Part shown: positions 47,483 to 58,112 of the stretch, piece by piece | Numbering within the stretch: the first letter of the stretch is position 1 | Layout: each line of letters starts with the position of its first letter | From: Hsuehochloa calcarea | Taxonomy: Eukaryota > Streptophyta > Magnoliopsida > Poales > Poaceae | Assembly (NCBI GenBank): GCA_036346395.1 | Contig: CM070596.1 | Coordinates: 20,746,177 to 20,810,176 of the forward strand | Reading direction: 5' to 3' | DNA length: 64,000 nucleotides | Position numbers and translations under genes: made by a program | The notes under the pieces: generated by a model | Told to the model about the DNA's origin: nothing | Seen by the model: only the letters and a program-made list of their open reading frames with translations | The model's database searches: none

Positions 47483-47493
47483 CCCGGAACAAG

Positions 47494-49269
47494 ATGTTGG
47501 AGGAGCTGCTCATCTTCACGCGCGGCGGCCTGATCCTGTGGACTCTCGGCGGCGGCGCCGCCCTGAAGGGCTCGCCGATCGACGCCCTCGTCCGGTTCTG
47601 CCTCCTCGACGGGCGCCCCGCCGAGGACGGCTTCTCCCAGGGCCCGCACGCGCTCAGGTGGGCCTTCCACCACGCGCTCGGCCTCGTCTTCGTCGCGGTC
47701 TACCGGCGGGTGCTCCACCTCCTGTACGTGGACGACCTCCTGGCCGCCGTCCGGAGGGAGTTCTCGCGGATCTACCACCCGAGCCGCACCTCGTACAACG
47801 AGTTTGGGGAGAGATTCCGGCAGCTCCATCTCGAGGCAGAGGGGAAGAAGAGGTCTAATCCACCCCGCCCACCAGCACTTGTACCGGAGAAGCCTTGTCC
47901 AGGTACACCTGGCGGCACTCGTCGGGGTGGCGGTGGTGGCCAGGAGGAGGGCGAGTCTAGGAAGGATGACGACTCCGGGAAGGAGGAGCACAGTTCGGCA
48001 GATGGCAGTTTCAATGGCCTTGAAGAGAATTCTCATGCCGGCAGTGGTGTTGTTGTAAAAGAGGAAGAGAAGGGAGGCCCCAATGATGGGGCCTTTGATG
48101 TAAATAGGTTGCACGAGTTGCGATTCAAGGTTCGGCCGAACAATGGTGGAGCCAAGAAGGTGATTAAACCCAAGCCAAACAAGAAGACGAAGAAAGACAG
48201 GGTTTGGTCCCTTAGCGGTGTTGCTCCTCCCAACGAGAAGCTGGATTTCACTGACCCGGCTGATGGGAGATGGGATAAGCAGGCGGCTGTCAACCTGGGG
48301 GCAAGCATGATGGACAAGGATGAGGCTGTGAGCCCAGAGAAGAAAGGATGGTTCTCCTCGATGTTTCAGAGCATTGCAGGTAACAATGTACTGCAGGAAT
48401 CTGATCTGCGACCTGCAGTCAAAGCTCTCAAAGATAGGCTGATGACCAGGAATGTGGCAGAGGAAATCGCAGAGAAGCTCTGTGAATCAGTTGCAGCTAG
48501 CCTCGAAGGCAAGAAGCTAGGATCCTTTTCAATAATATCCTCTACTGTTCAGGAAGCTATGGAGGAGGCTCTCCTTCGAATACTAACTCCAAGGCGATCT
48601 ATCGACGTACTTAGACATGTACATGCTGCCAAGGAGCGTGGGAAGCCTTATGTCATTGCTTTCGTTGGGGTCAACGGAGTTGGCAAATCCACCAACCTCG
48701 CAAAGGTTGCTTATTGGCTTTGTCAGCATAACCTCAGTGTGATGCTGGCGGCATGTGACACCTTTAGATCTGGTGCTGTCGAGCAGCTGCGCACTCATGC
48801 CCGCAAGCTTCAGGTACCTATATTTGAGAAGGGATATGAAAAGGATCCAGCGGTTGTGGCGAAGGAAGCTATTCAGGAAGCCGCTAGGAATAAATCGGAT
48901 GTTGTTCTTGTCGACACTGCTGGGCGTATGCAGGATAATGAGCCACTCATGAGAGCACTCTCCAAGCTCATCAATCTTAACAACCCTGATCTAGTTTTAT
49001 TTGTTGGGGAAGCATTGGTTGGAAACGACGCTGTCGATCAGCTCACTAAATTTAACCAGAAGTTGGCAGACCTTTCCACTGCTCCCACCGCTAGACTGAT
49101 AGATGGTATCCTGCTCACCAAGTTTGACACCATTGACGACAAGGTTGGGGCGGCACTTTCCATGGTGTACATATCTGGAGCTCCGGTCATGTTCGTTGGC
49201 TGCGGTCAGTCTTACACCGACCTCAAGAAGCTCAATGTCAAATCCATAGTTAATACCGTCCTGAAGTGA
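47494..49269 (+). CDS. Signal recognition particle receptor subunit alpha, 591 aa, intronless
   Basis: The ER-bound GTPase that docks the signal recognition particle and passes ribosome-nascent chains to the translocon. The N-terminal SRX domain (about 1-150; MLEELLIFTRGGLILWTLGG) normally anchors it to the beta subunit. A charged, low-complexity linker follows (about 150-290). The N domain begins around 300, and the G domain carries GVNGVGKST (392-400), DTFRSGAVEQL (422-432), DTAGRM (474-479) and TKFDTIDDKVGAA (542-554). All are intact. The frame is open further upstream to 47389, but MLEELLIF is the conserved family start and has a good AAGATGT context, so I chose 47494. The length fits plant orthologues. 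A Copia element lies in its upstream region. Confidence 0.97.
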   Translation: MLEELLIFTRGGLILWTLGGGAALKGSPIDALVRFCLLDGRPAEDGFSQGPHALRWAFHHALGLVFVAVYRRVLHLLYVDDLLAAVRREFSRIYHPSRTSYNEFGERFRQLHLEAEGKKRSNPPRPPALVPEKPCPGTPGGTRRGGGGGQEEGESRKDDDSGKEEHSSADGSFNGLEENSHAGSGVVVKEEEKGGPNDGAFDVNRLHELRFKVRPNNGGAKKVIKPKPNKKTKKDRVWSLSGVAPPNEKLDFTDPADGRWDKQAAVNLGASMMDKDEAVSPEKKGWFSSMFQSIAGNNVLQESDLRPAVKALKDRLMTRNVAEEIAEKLCESVAASLEGKKLGSFSIISSTVQEAMEEALLRILTPRRSIDVLRHVHAAKERGKPYVIAFVGVNGVGKSTNLAKVAYWLCQHNLSVMLAACDTFRSGAVEQLRTHARKLQVPIFEKGYEKDPAVVAKEAIQEAARNKSDVVLVDTAGRMQDNEPLMRALSKLINLNNPDLVLFVGEALVGNDAVDQLTKFNQKLADLSTAPTARLIDGILLTKFDTIDDKVGAALSMVYISGAPVMFVGCGQSYTDLKKLNVKSIVNTVLK

Positions 49270-50485
49270 ATGCTATGCATATGCTGTAGTCCAATATGTA
49301 CTGCCTATAGGTCTTTGTTATCTTCAATTCCCCCATGACCTTGTCATCTTCATGTTGGATGTGGATTTGTGTCCCTAATAATTATATTTTTGCAGTAGAA
49401 ACAGCCATGGGTATTAAATCATGTGAGTACTTGTATCAATGGGTTTACTTGGTTGCCTTAGAATATAATAATGTATGCTACTTCAAATTGGTAATTTGAG
49501 GAATACTATTGCCCACACGCACACAAAAAAAATCCTGGTCAGTTAAGAATGTACTTCTACTTCATAAGATTGAGGTCTTCGTTCTAAAGCCTAAACAAAT
49601 CATTTTGGAGCGACTCTGTGGTCTTCATGTGGAAGTGAGTCATCCATGGTTTGCTAGTTAAGTATGTGGGGGGTTGGAACTTGGAACAAGAGATTTGTGA
49701 GTGTGTTTTAACTTTTAAGTATTTGCATGCATGTTTGTTCGACTGATGTTGCTAGTTATAGTCAGTGTTCCTATAGGTGCCCGAGACAGCAGGTAGGCGC
49801 CATACTGAGTTACATATGACAGATGATTGTTGCAGCGCTAGTTATTTCATGGCTACTTGATGTTTGGTGCAAGAAGATACATAGTTCAGATAAGCCAGGC
49901 TCACAATCGTGTTTGTGTTCAGTTCAGTTCATTCTTGGTATCCTTATTCGGTGCAATGTTTAGTTCGTTGAACTAGGTGAGGTGAAATTGCACACTTTTG
50001 ATGAGTTTGATCAGATTTCATATGCAACTGAAATGTGATTAAAAAGATGAGACTCGAAGTCATCAACCATGAATATTGGTCCACACAACTGAATCATTGA
50101 AACACAATCAAGATAGAAATGCAAATGGTGCCATCAGTACAACCCTTTCTTTGATTAACTGCTCCTAGGGGCGATTTAATTCTACCAAGTACCACCCTTT
50201 CTTTGAGTTTGTATGCAGTTACTTTTTCCTTATTAATATGTGATATCCTTTTCATATTGAATTCTTTCAAGCACTACTTGCGTGTTTCCAGACATTTCTC
50301 TGAAGTAAATTGCTCAAAACGTCTCTCTTTACATGCAGGTAACTTGATTGATAAAATTCCTAAATGAGATGTTTTATATTTTTATATTAGTATAGAAAGT
50401 AAGCCAGATACATTGTTAGGAAATTAAAATTTGTGATTTATTTAATACATTCTCAATAGTAACTCCATTCACACCAAATAATTAT
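49270..50485. other. SRP receptor 3' flank, AT-rich, no gene seen
   Basis: Non-coding AT-rich sequence without a clear element end. A short (AC)n-like stretch lies at about 49515. Nothing else is supported. Confidence 0.5.
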
Positions 50486-50710
50486 TTGCACCATAGAAAG
50501 CTAAAGCTGCTAATTAATTATTTTAATTTCGGATCAGATGGATCGGAGCTGGATAATCAACACCCGGCCATTTACTCCCTCCCGCCTTTATCAAAGGGGG
50601 CGAATCGATTCATGCAATTTGTCCAGCAAAATTTCAGAGAAAACGACAAGATATTTTGTCCATGTCACCAGTGTCTTAATCGTAACCTCAGATCTCAAGC
50701 GAAGTGAAGG
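50486..50710 (+). pseudogene. CACTA transposase-associated domain scrap
   Basis: Two frames together carry the start of a CACTA transposase. MDRSWIINTRPF at 50538 is in one frame. KGANRFMQFVQQNF, then ENDKIFCPCHQCLNR, is in another (50610-50690). The Met-Asp-Arg-Ser-Trp start and the CPCxxC word are typical of the transposase-associated domain. Only this N-terminal domain remains, a frame break lies inside it, and no CACTA terminus was found nearby. It is independent of the CACTA element at 13-22 kb. Confidence 0.75.
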
Positions 50711-51088
50711 ATCACATCTCTTAACTTTGTGAATCCAAAATCTTAAAGAAAAAAAAATAGAATGGACATTTTTCTCTTGTTTTAAAAAAATAGACACACG
50801 CCTTTTAGGAGGATTCCATCTCGGCCGCAATACCTTTTAGATTATAACAATAAATACAAATAGTGTGCACCACCGTGTATACACATACCCTAGCCCGACC
50901 ACAACTCCGTCTGTCCATTGCCAGCCCCTCTCCCCTCTACTCCGGCGTTGAGTGGGTGGGGACCCGTTGAATTCCAGAAGTAATTTTAAATTTCTTTAGA
51001 TTCTTCTATTTTGTTTCCTAGATCAATTTGTTGTAGTTTTGTTCTTCTCCGATGAGTTCTTAACCATGTATTTCTTTACCCATGATGG

Positions 51089-51096
51089 GTTTTATC
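51089..51096. repeat. hAT target-site duplication GTTTTATC (left)
   Basis: Matches 52504-52511 exactly. Confidence 0.85.
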
Positions 51097-52503
51097 CAGG
51101 AGCGAGTCCACCGTGGATGCTAGTGGGTGCTCGAGCACCCCTCCCCACTCTGGGACCCCTAGACCTAGTACCCACTGAGCACCAGTGACTACGAGTCGAA
51201 GGTTGAAGAAAGGTGCGGCGAGTTGTGTCTTGGTGAGTCTCCCTCAGAGGTTGAAGAAAGTCTTCCCTTTCCCGGGCCAGACATTAGGAATGTGGGGCTT
51301 AAGGCCCAGTCGGCTGCCGCCTGTTGGCCCAAAAAAATAGATAAGCTCACTACTCAGTGCTCACTCTCTCAGCCAGAGCCCAAACACTCACACCCCAGAT
51401 CCAGATTCGAGAAATCGAGAGATGGAGAGACCGAGAGAGACTCACTGAAGCCTGAGTGGGAGGCGGTCGGCGGTCGGCGGTGGAAGGCGGTTGGCATCAC
51501 TCGCCCGGCGCGGTTGCGACTTGGTGGCCTGGCGGCCAGCGTGGAGGGGGGGCTCAAAGCCTCAAAGGGCCATGGGCGCTGGGTAGCGGGAGACCATTGG
51601 AGACTCGAGGTCGCCATCAGCTATGAGGAGGCCGGACACACAGACGACTAGGCGTTAGGCCGGAGACTCCAAGGCTCGGAGGCTGTGAGGCCGTGAGGGC
51701 GACTCTAACTCAACGAGATCGCGACTACCGACTGGGTGAGGGCATGAGGGCTGAGGCAGTGGCCAGTAAAGTGAGGCACTGAGTAAGTGAGTGAGTTTGT
51801 TTCTCCCAAAAATTCCCCATTTTGCTTGTCTGTTCCAATATTGACTGGGGCGCTTGACTTGAGTCTTGAAGATTGATGAATCATGAATTGATTATTGATG
51901 CAAATGTTTAATTAGTGGTTGACTGGTTATTATTTAATTTGTGATTGATGAATTGATGTAAATTTGTTGTTTAATTGATTAGTGAACATCATGACAGTAG
52001 CCGATTAGCCCATTTGTTTAATGTGTGGTTGACTGGTTGTTTAATTTTTCTTAGATTTACAAAAATGGCTCAGTGACTTGATGGTGTGCTACACTGAGTG
52101 AGAGATATTTAGAAGCCTTGATAATAAAAAATCATTCAACGCTTTCAAGACATGAAAACTCATAGAGTGAAATTGCGGCGTAATCAGATTTAGTTCCTTA
52201 GTGGTATATTTTTATTTTTATTTTAATGTTTATGAATATTCACAATTTAATATTGTATCACTAAATTTGATATTTCTTATCTACAGATTGGTACTCATAT
52301 ATTTATGGACATTTGGTGGCATATTATCTATTAGCGAGGTACTAAATTTATTGTATTGTACATTTTTAATTGGTCCTCTTTCTATTTATGTATGAATTTG
52401 ATATTCTAATAGCAAAAGACCAGTAGATGTAGCTTTGATATGCTTATGTTATGCTATAGCCTAGTAGAGCCCCCCCTCTATTTTCATCCTGGATTCACCA
52501 CTG
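51097..52503. mobile_element. Non-autonomous hAT element, 1407 bp, 8-bp target duplication
   Basis: The element begins CAGGAGCGAGTCCACC and ends GGATTCACCACTG, so its imperfect terminal inverted repeats start with CAG. It is flanked by the perfect 8-bp direct repeat GTTTTATC (51089-51096 and 52504-52511), the target duplication length of hAT elements. It carries no transposase domain. A 142-codon frame at 51223-51651 is GC-rich, low in complexity and without a recognised fold, so I do not call it a gene. Confidence 0.85.
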
Positions 52504-52511
52504 GTTTTATC
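52504..52511. repeat. hAT target-site duplication GTTTTATC (right)
   Basis: Matches 51089-51096 exactly. Confidence 0.85.
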
Positions 52512-52988
52512 GGACTGACTTACCTGGACGATAATGGCGACGCCTACATAAGAGATTGGCACTGGGTTGAGTTGAGTATAAATAAATCCCTTCTTATTTT
52601 CTTTCGACGAACAACACTACTACCGAGGCGTAGGCACTACACATCAATAGAGATCATCAACATTCTACTTCCCGTTGCCATGATTGTTGGCAATCATGAT
52701 ATTATTGCAAAAGATACAGAGTCTACGACAAGGAAGATAAAGAAGTCTAGCATGTTTATCGACTCAAGGACTTGATAGTGACAAGTTGTTTATCTAGAAT
52801 CTTCTATTTAAAAGTTAGGTACTTATGTACCTTACCTAAGCTATTAATATAAGTTGGATGCTAGTTTTCAAAGAAAAAACCACCATGTACACACATAACA
52901 CATACACAAGTGCGCCCTCTAGCACACATGGGTAAATAGCCAAGCTGGATCAAAGGGCATGCAGTTCCCTACTTCCTTGTCCCGCTAA
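52512..52988. other. Intergenic between hAT element and Tourist-like MITE
   Basis: An open frame continues from the hAT end to 52775 (words RDWHWVELSINKSLL and TSIEIINILLPVAMIVGNHD). I do not recognise it and cannot say whether it is an old exon. Joined to the sequence left of the hAT element it would have been one stretch before the insertion. Confidence 0.35.
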
Positions 52989-53107
52989 GCGCTTATTTGG
53001 ATAGAGAGGGATTAGAACCAATCCCTTCGAATTGGAAAGGATTTTAGTTTAAATTCCGAGTAAATCCGAAGAAATTGAGTCGGATCACACTATATCCAAA
53101 CATGCCC
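52989..53107. mobile_element. Tourist-like MITE, 119 bp, TAA target duplication
   Basis: The terminal inverted repeats are GCGCTTATTTGGATAGAG and, on the minus strand, GGGCATGTTTGGATATAG (14 of 18 agree). Direct repeats TAA flank it (52986-52988 and 53108-53110). Size, AT content and TAA duplication fit PIF/Harbinger-derived Tourist MITEs. Confidence 0.75.
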
Positions 53108-53110
53108 TAA

Positions 53111-53504
53111 GTGTTAGCCTTCTGAAAACAAAATTACTATATCAACATCTTGCGCCAAGTGGGTGCAAACCCAGCCCACCCTAATCCTGCTTTCTTCCTA
53201 ATTGAGTAGTCTATCAAGCCCAAGCCACAGTGCACACGCAAACAACATCAAATGCGACAAGGATGATGCATGTTTAGTGGCCCATTTCAGATAAGACTAT
53301 TGTTAGTGGTGGAACTACTTCAGCTACGTACACAACATACACTAGACATAGCAAGTCAGCAACAAAAAAAAAACCTCAACACAATTCCTTCTCTCTTTTT
53401 CTCTCAAAGGAGATGTGACCACCAACACTGAATTTGTCGACTCGAAGTGCTTAATTGATACCAAAGTCAGGTCGCCAGTCAAATGTACGTAGCACACTCG
53501 GGCT
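53111..53504. other. Intergenic, nothing recognised
   Basis: AT-rich non-coding sequence, with a pyrimidine-rich run at about 53385-53405 and no gene. Confidence 0.5.
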
Positions 53505-53948
53505 TAGGGATGACAATCGGGCATAGCTCCGTGCGCTCATATCTATGCCCATGAGCTCGGTTTCCCCCATAGGCATGCCCGCAAAGGGCGACGAGCGGAG
53601 AATCTCGCTCATGCCCATCGCCCGTGGGCATGCCCATGTGCCCGCCCGTCACCACTCCATCTAGCTAGCAACACATCACAAATCACAAAATACAAGGGAC
53701 ATATCAACATACAAAGGAGTAGTTCATGACAACCAAAAATGAACATAATAAGGGGTATTTCAGTTCAACAATTAAACTAGAAATACAACTAAATGAGTAC
53801 TTCAGTTCATCACAAAGCAATAAAAGGGGTAGTTCAAAACTTAAAATGGGAATACAAATCACAAGAACAGATCAGGATTTAAGACAGGGGACGAAAGAAA
53901 AGCATACCTGGCGGTGATCCTGTCCGTTGCGCCCGATTGTCATCCCTA
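53505..53948. mobile_element. Short DNA element with perfect 18-bp terminal inverted repeats
   Basis: TAGGGATGACAATCGGGC at 53505-53522 has its exact reverse complement at 53931-53948. The TAGGGATGRCAA start is common to hAT-type MITEs in grasses. An inner GC-rich part repeats GCCCATG-like words. The expected 8-bp target duplication is not clear (CTCGGGCT against CACCGGAT), so the family is tentative. A 63-codon frame inside is not supported as a gene. Confidence 0.8.
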
Positions 53949-54029
53949 CACCGGATGTTGTTCATGGAACTAAATTGATTGCCATTACAAAATCACCTGA
54001 TACATGGTAACAGATTCTTTGATGCACAG

Positions 54030-55802
54030 TGAGAGACCATGTGAGAGGTGTTCCCAAGTGAGTGATGAGTATTTGACACTTTTGTTGACTAGTTTGTGAT
54101 TTGGTTCCACTACATTGTGCATTGCCATTTTGTTTACGTACTATGCGGAACTTCCGCAGGAATCTTGAGTACCGATCATCGAACTTCGCATTGGGAAAGC
54201 GAAACTTTCGATTGACTGGCGGTGAGTTGTGATTTGGTGCTTGTGCGGAACTTCCGCACAGAATGCGGAAATGCCGATCATCGAACTTCCGCCAGGAAGC
54301 GGAACTTCCGATTGACTGGCGATGAGTTGTGATTTGGGTTTGTCGTAGCTTCATACAGGAATGCGGAAGTACGATCTTGGAACTTCCGCCTTGGAGAAAT
54401 CGGAACTTCCGTTTATGCGCAGAACTGAGCAGTGAGAGCATAGTTTTTGATTTTGAGTTGTGTGATTCATGAATGGTTTTGAGACTAATGCAAATGTTGA
54501 TTCTTGTATCTAGAGCAATGCTATGTGATGTGTTTCTTATCTGTCTTTGGTTGCAAGGCGTCGAGGCGAGTCGTGGTGAGACACGTGGAGACCGGACTAG
54601 GCAGGTGGCGTCGAGTCGAACGGTCAAGGTGTGTCAAAGGCGGCGTCGCGATCGAGGTGGTTGCAGTCGTGGACAACAAGAAATGCGGGACCTTCGGAAA
54701 GGTGCAGGAGGCGAAGGGTAATTTCGCAAGGCGGCACAAGTGGAAGCGGGATCCGTTAGGGTTTAGCCGGCGTAACGGGTTGGAGACCCGTTAGCCAAGG
54801 ACTATAAATAGAGGTGAAGTCTTGGTTGTTTTGAGACTTTTTGAGAGAGAGGATTAGGGTTAGCCTTTTCTAAAGATCCTTTGGAGAGGTTGTTTTGCTT
54901 TGTGGCTTTTGGTTGTTGAGATGGAGAGGGAGAGGATGGATTGAGTTCTTTGTAATCATTCCTCTGTGTGTGTCTCTGTAATCAATTGATGCAAGGAATG
55001 AAAAATCTCTTGTTTACATTCTTGTTCATCCCTCTGTTCTTTTCTTTCGTTAAGGCTTGATTTTTGATATTTTGGTTTTTGGTTTGATTCTGGTTGGGAA
55101 GTGCCAAAATGGGTTGCTCTCTGTTGGGATGATACCACAAGATCTTTTGATCAACTTTTTCCAATAGCAAATCAACTGTAATATCAGTTCTTGATTTTTG
55201 GCCTCCTCTGTTCGTCCTTCCCGTGCCTAGGTTTTGTATGAAAAACTTGTTTCCCTTCTTGAGATGGCATGAAACTTGACATGTTGAATCTATAGGCTAT
55301 TAAGTAGCTACCCTCAAAGTTTCATCACTCAAGAATCCAAGAATCATGCGGATTTCAGTTTTTGGTCTTTCTTGTCAAATATTCAAGAAATCCGATTTCA
55401 CTTCGATTAATGGATCTTTGTCTGTGATTCCTTCTCAATGAGGTCAAGATGTTGTTTAGGATGATGTCCTGTGAGACTTGACCCGAGAAGAGCAGCAATC
55501 TTTGAGTATTTCGAAATTTTGGAAAATTCCAGTACGTGCTGTTCTTCTGTCTGGGAAAATCGGAACTTCCGCTATTTACACGCCGAAACTTCCGCGTGCG
55601 GAACTTCCGCACTGGAAGACCGGAACTTCCGATTTCCAATAGAACATCCCAGATCTCTTTTCTTTTTCTGTTTTTGATTCATTTCTTTTCTCTTGAGTAT
55701 CTGAGGGTATTGTTTATCAAGTTGAATACTTAAGAGGGGAAGATCTTATTTTTTTTAAAAAGGCACCATTCACCACCCCTTTGTTGCCATTTCGGTCCTT
55801 CA
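54030..55802 (+). repeat. Sirevirus 5' LTR (1773 bp)
   Basis: Begins TGAGAGACCATGTGAG and ends CCTTCA, two bases before the primer-binding site. It has a TATA box TATAAATA at 54803-54810. Palindromic CGGAACTTCCG-like words are densest at 54148-54420 and recur at 55560-55640. Confidence 0.93.
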
Positions 55803-55804
55803 AT

Positions 55805-55816
55805 TGGTATCAGAGC
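55805..55816 (+). other. Primer-binding site TGGTATCAGAGC
   Basis: Complementary to the 3' end of plant initiator tRNA-Met, two bases after the 5' LTR. This is where minus-strand DNA synthesis begins in Copia elements. Confidence 0.95.
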
Positions 55817-55858
55817 CGGTTAGCTCTTTTCGATAGATCTTTAACCGGTCTGTGAGCC

Positions 55859-57644
55859 ATGGCAACAGATAAGTATTCCACCAAGCCTCCCGTCTTTGAT
55901 GGCTTGGATTACCCTTTCTGGAAGAGCCGAATGGAAACATACATCCAGGCTCAGGGGTATGCCATCTGGCGGAAGGTGAAGGTCAGATTCGCTGTTCCTG
56001 CCGATGAAAACATCAATGTGGGGAACATGCCCGATGTTGAGGCCAATGCAAAGGCGAGGAACATTATAATCCAGGGGTTGAGCCGAAGCGAGTTTGATCG
56101 CATTTCTCATCTGACGTCGGCTTTCGACATCTGGGTGACCCTCGACGCTTACCATGAGGGTACCACCCAGATCAAGACAGTTCAACAGGACCAGTTCAAG
56201 CGAGATTACAACAAGTTTGAAATGCTCGCTAGCAAGTCTCTTGATGAGTGCTTTGCACGTTTTCACAAGATTTTGAGTAACCTCCGAGTGGTCAGTCTCA
56301 CATACCCCGACTCGGACAATGCTCGTCAGATGCTCGCAGCTCTTGATTTGCGCGTTTGGGAGATGAAGGTGACTACCATCAAGGATACCACGAACCTCTC
56401 GACCTTGACTCTTGACGCACTTTACTCGCGCCTCAAGACTCGTGAGATTGACATAGTTTCTCGAAGGTCGAAGTCACAGTCGATGGCTTTAGTCACCGAT
56501 CCCACTTCTGGATCTTCTTCTTCTGAGTTGCTTTGCGGTTTCTCCCTGGCTGCTCTCTGCGACATAACTGATGATCAGTTAGAGCAGCTTGCGGATGAGC
56601 AATTAGCCCTACTAGCTCGGAAGTTTTCCCATGCTTACAAGAGAAGGAGGGATTGAAAAAGAGGAGGACCCGGGATTTGCTTCGAGTGTGGTGGCCCCAA
56701 CCACATCCGAGCAAACTGTCCCAAGCTGGGGAAGGGTAAAGGTGACTACGGCGGTCCAAGCAAGAACGACTACATCGACAAGAACCGCAACACGAAGCCC
56801 TCAGCACCTGCTGAAGGCAAGAAGAAGTTCCGCAACCTTGGGAAGGCCAAGAAACTCTTCTGCTCCCTTATCCTCTGCTGTTCCTTCTTCCCCCTGCTCT
56901 TCTTGCACCTCTCTCTTTCGGGAGTGTCAGTATCTTATGAACACTCTCGAGAGGTTTGTAGGAGGCAAGAAGAAGCTCAACCTCATTCTAGACCAATCTA
57001 AGATTTGCAGATTTAATCTGGGTCTAGGATACGATTTCCATGAGGACATGAGAAAGCATCCACCTGTCGTGCTCAGAACCATAGCATCAGGTGTGATCAA
57101 GACTAAGCCTAGGACTGAGAAAGTCAATTTTAAGTCGGCAGGTCTTGTTCAAGGGATCTATGACAGCAAGGTGATTCCACCTGCAGCTTCGGCCTCTCAG
57201 AAGGCGAAGTATCATTGCACCTTCTGTCAGAAGGATGGACACTTGCTCGATCACTGCTTCAGGCGCGCCAAGATCGCACGTAGAGACCGTGTTGAGTTTC
57301 TTAGGCGCATTCAGGGTCAGCCCGAGACCTTGAGTGCACCTAAGACCAACACGAGGTCTAAGCTTGCTCCATTTGATGGTTTTGGGCAGCATCGAGGTCT
57401 TGGTTTTTCCGAGTTTTCTGGTTTTCGTCCTCATGCTCCCTTTGGTCGTGACTTCCGTCGTTTTGAGGGTAGATCTCGTTTTCTCTTTCGAGATGGCTAC
57501 CCGCGGCGAGATCAGCATGTAGCCAGCGTTTCGACTCGCTCTTCCATAGCAGTCGGATCCAGCAAAAGCTTCAGGTCTGCACACAGACCTTCTTGCTTGT
57601 TGAGTAACAGCGAGCGTAGGGTAGATAGAGGTCATTCTTCTTGA
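55859..57644 (+). pseudogene. Sirevirus gag, with an internal stop and frame change
   Basis: The capsid-like part (55859-56656, 265 codons) starts MATDKYSTKPPVFDGLDYPF and holds FWKSRMETYIQAQGY. A TGA stands at 56654. The same frame goes on beyond it into the first zinc knuckle CFECGGPNHIRANC (56678-56719). Further on another frame carries the C-terminal gag, with a second knuckle CTFCQKDGHLLDHC (about 57216-57257) and a Gly/Arg/Phe-rich tail. Capsid packages the RNA, and the knuckles bind it. The stop and the frame change make this copy inactive unless bypassed. Confidence 0.9.
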
Positions 57645-58112
57645 CTACTTCATCTGTTCGACGTGTTACTCAGTATTGGGTGCCAAAATCACTTTTGATT
57701 CACCCAGTACTGAGACTTTACTCTCTTTGACTTCGAGTTCGCGGGCGAGGAAGGAAAGGTTTGGCTTGTAGATTCGGTTGTTCTCACCATATGACGAGAG
57801 ATTCTCGTTGGTTTTCTTCCCTAGCCCGTGCTCCGGTGATGAGGCGATCACCTTGGAGATGCCGTTTGGACGCCGTCATCGCTAAAGGTCTTGTCGCATT
57901 AATGATTCATTTATTACGAAAGATGTTGCCTTAGTAAGTAAGGCTGCGATAATCGCTTTGATCTCTCGGCTCCGATGGCGATTTGAGGTGAGTTTTAAGA
58001 AAAATAATTGCAAAATTTTTATTCTTGGTGATGCGGTTTCTTGGATTTCGTTATGGGAGGATCTTTCGTCTTTGATTTTTACGAGTCTTACGGTGATCCT
58101 CTCGGTGTTTAA
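57645..58112 (+). pseudogene. Sirevirus protease region, broken
   Basis: YWVPKSLLIHPVLRLYSL-like sequence at about 57670 is followed at 57760-57780 by WLVDS, after which the frame shifts and HHMTRD continues in another frame. This is the place of the aspartic protease active site in Copia polyproteins. A second frame break follows before the integrase frame. No intact protease can be made. Confidence 0.75.

Noticed and set aside
47389..47493. Upstream extension of the SRP receptor frame by 35 codons
   Set aside because: The extension lacks family similarity and begins in the 5' leader. MLEELLIF at 47494 is the conserved start.
47419..48114. 231-codon minus-strand frame
   Set aside because: It is the antisense shadow of the GC-rich start of the SRP receptor gene.
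51223..51651. 142-codon frame in the non-autonomous hAT element
   Set aside because: No recognised domain, composition-driven, and an antisense frame overlaps it.
53962..54627. 221-codon minus-strand frame in the Sirevirus LTR, with a partner at 62828-63412
   Set aside because: It is the antisense reading of LTR palindromic repeats, present in both LTRs, and has no domain.
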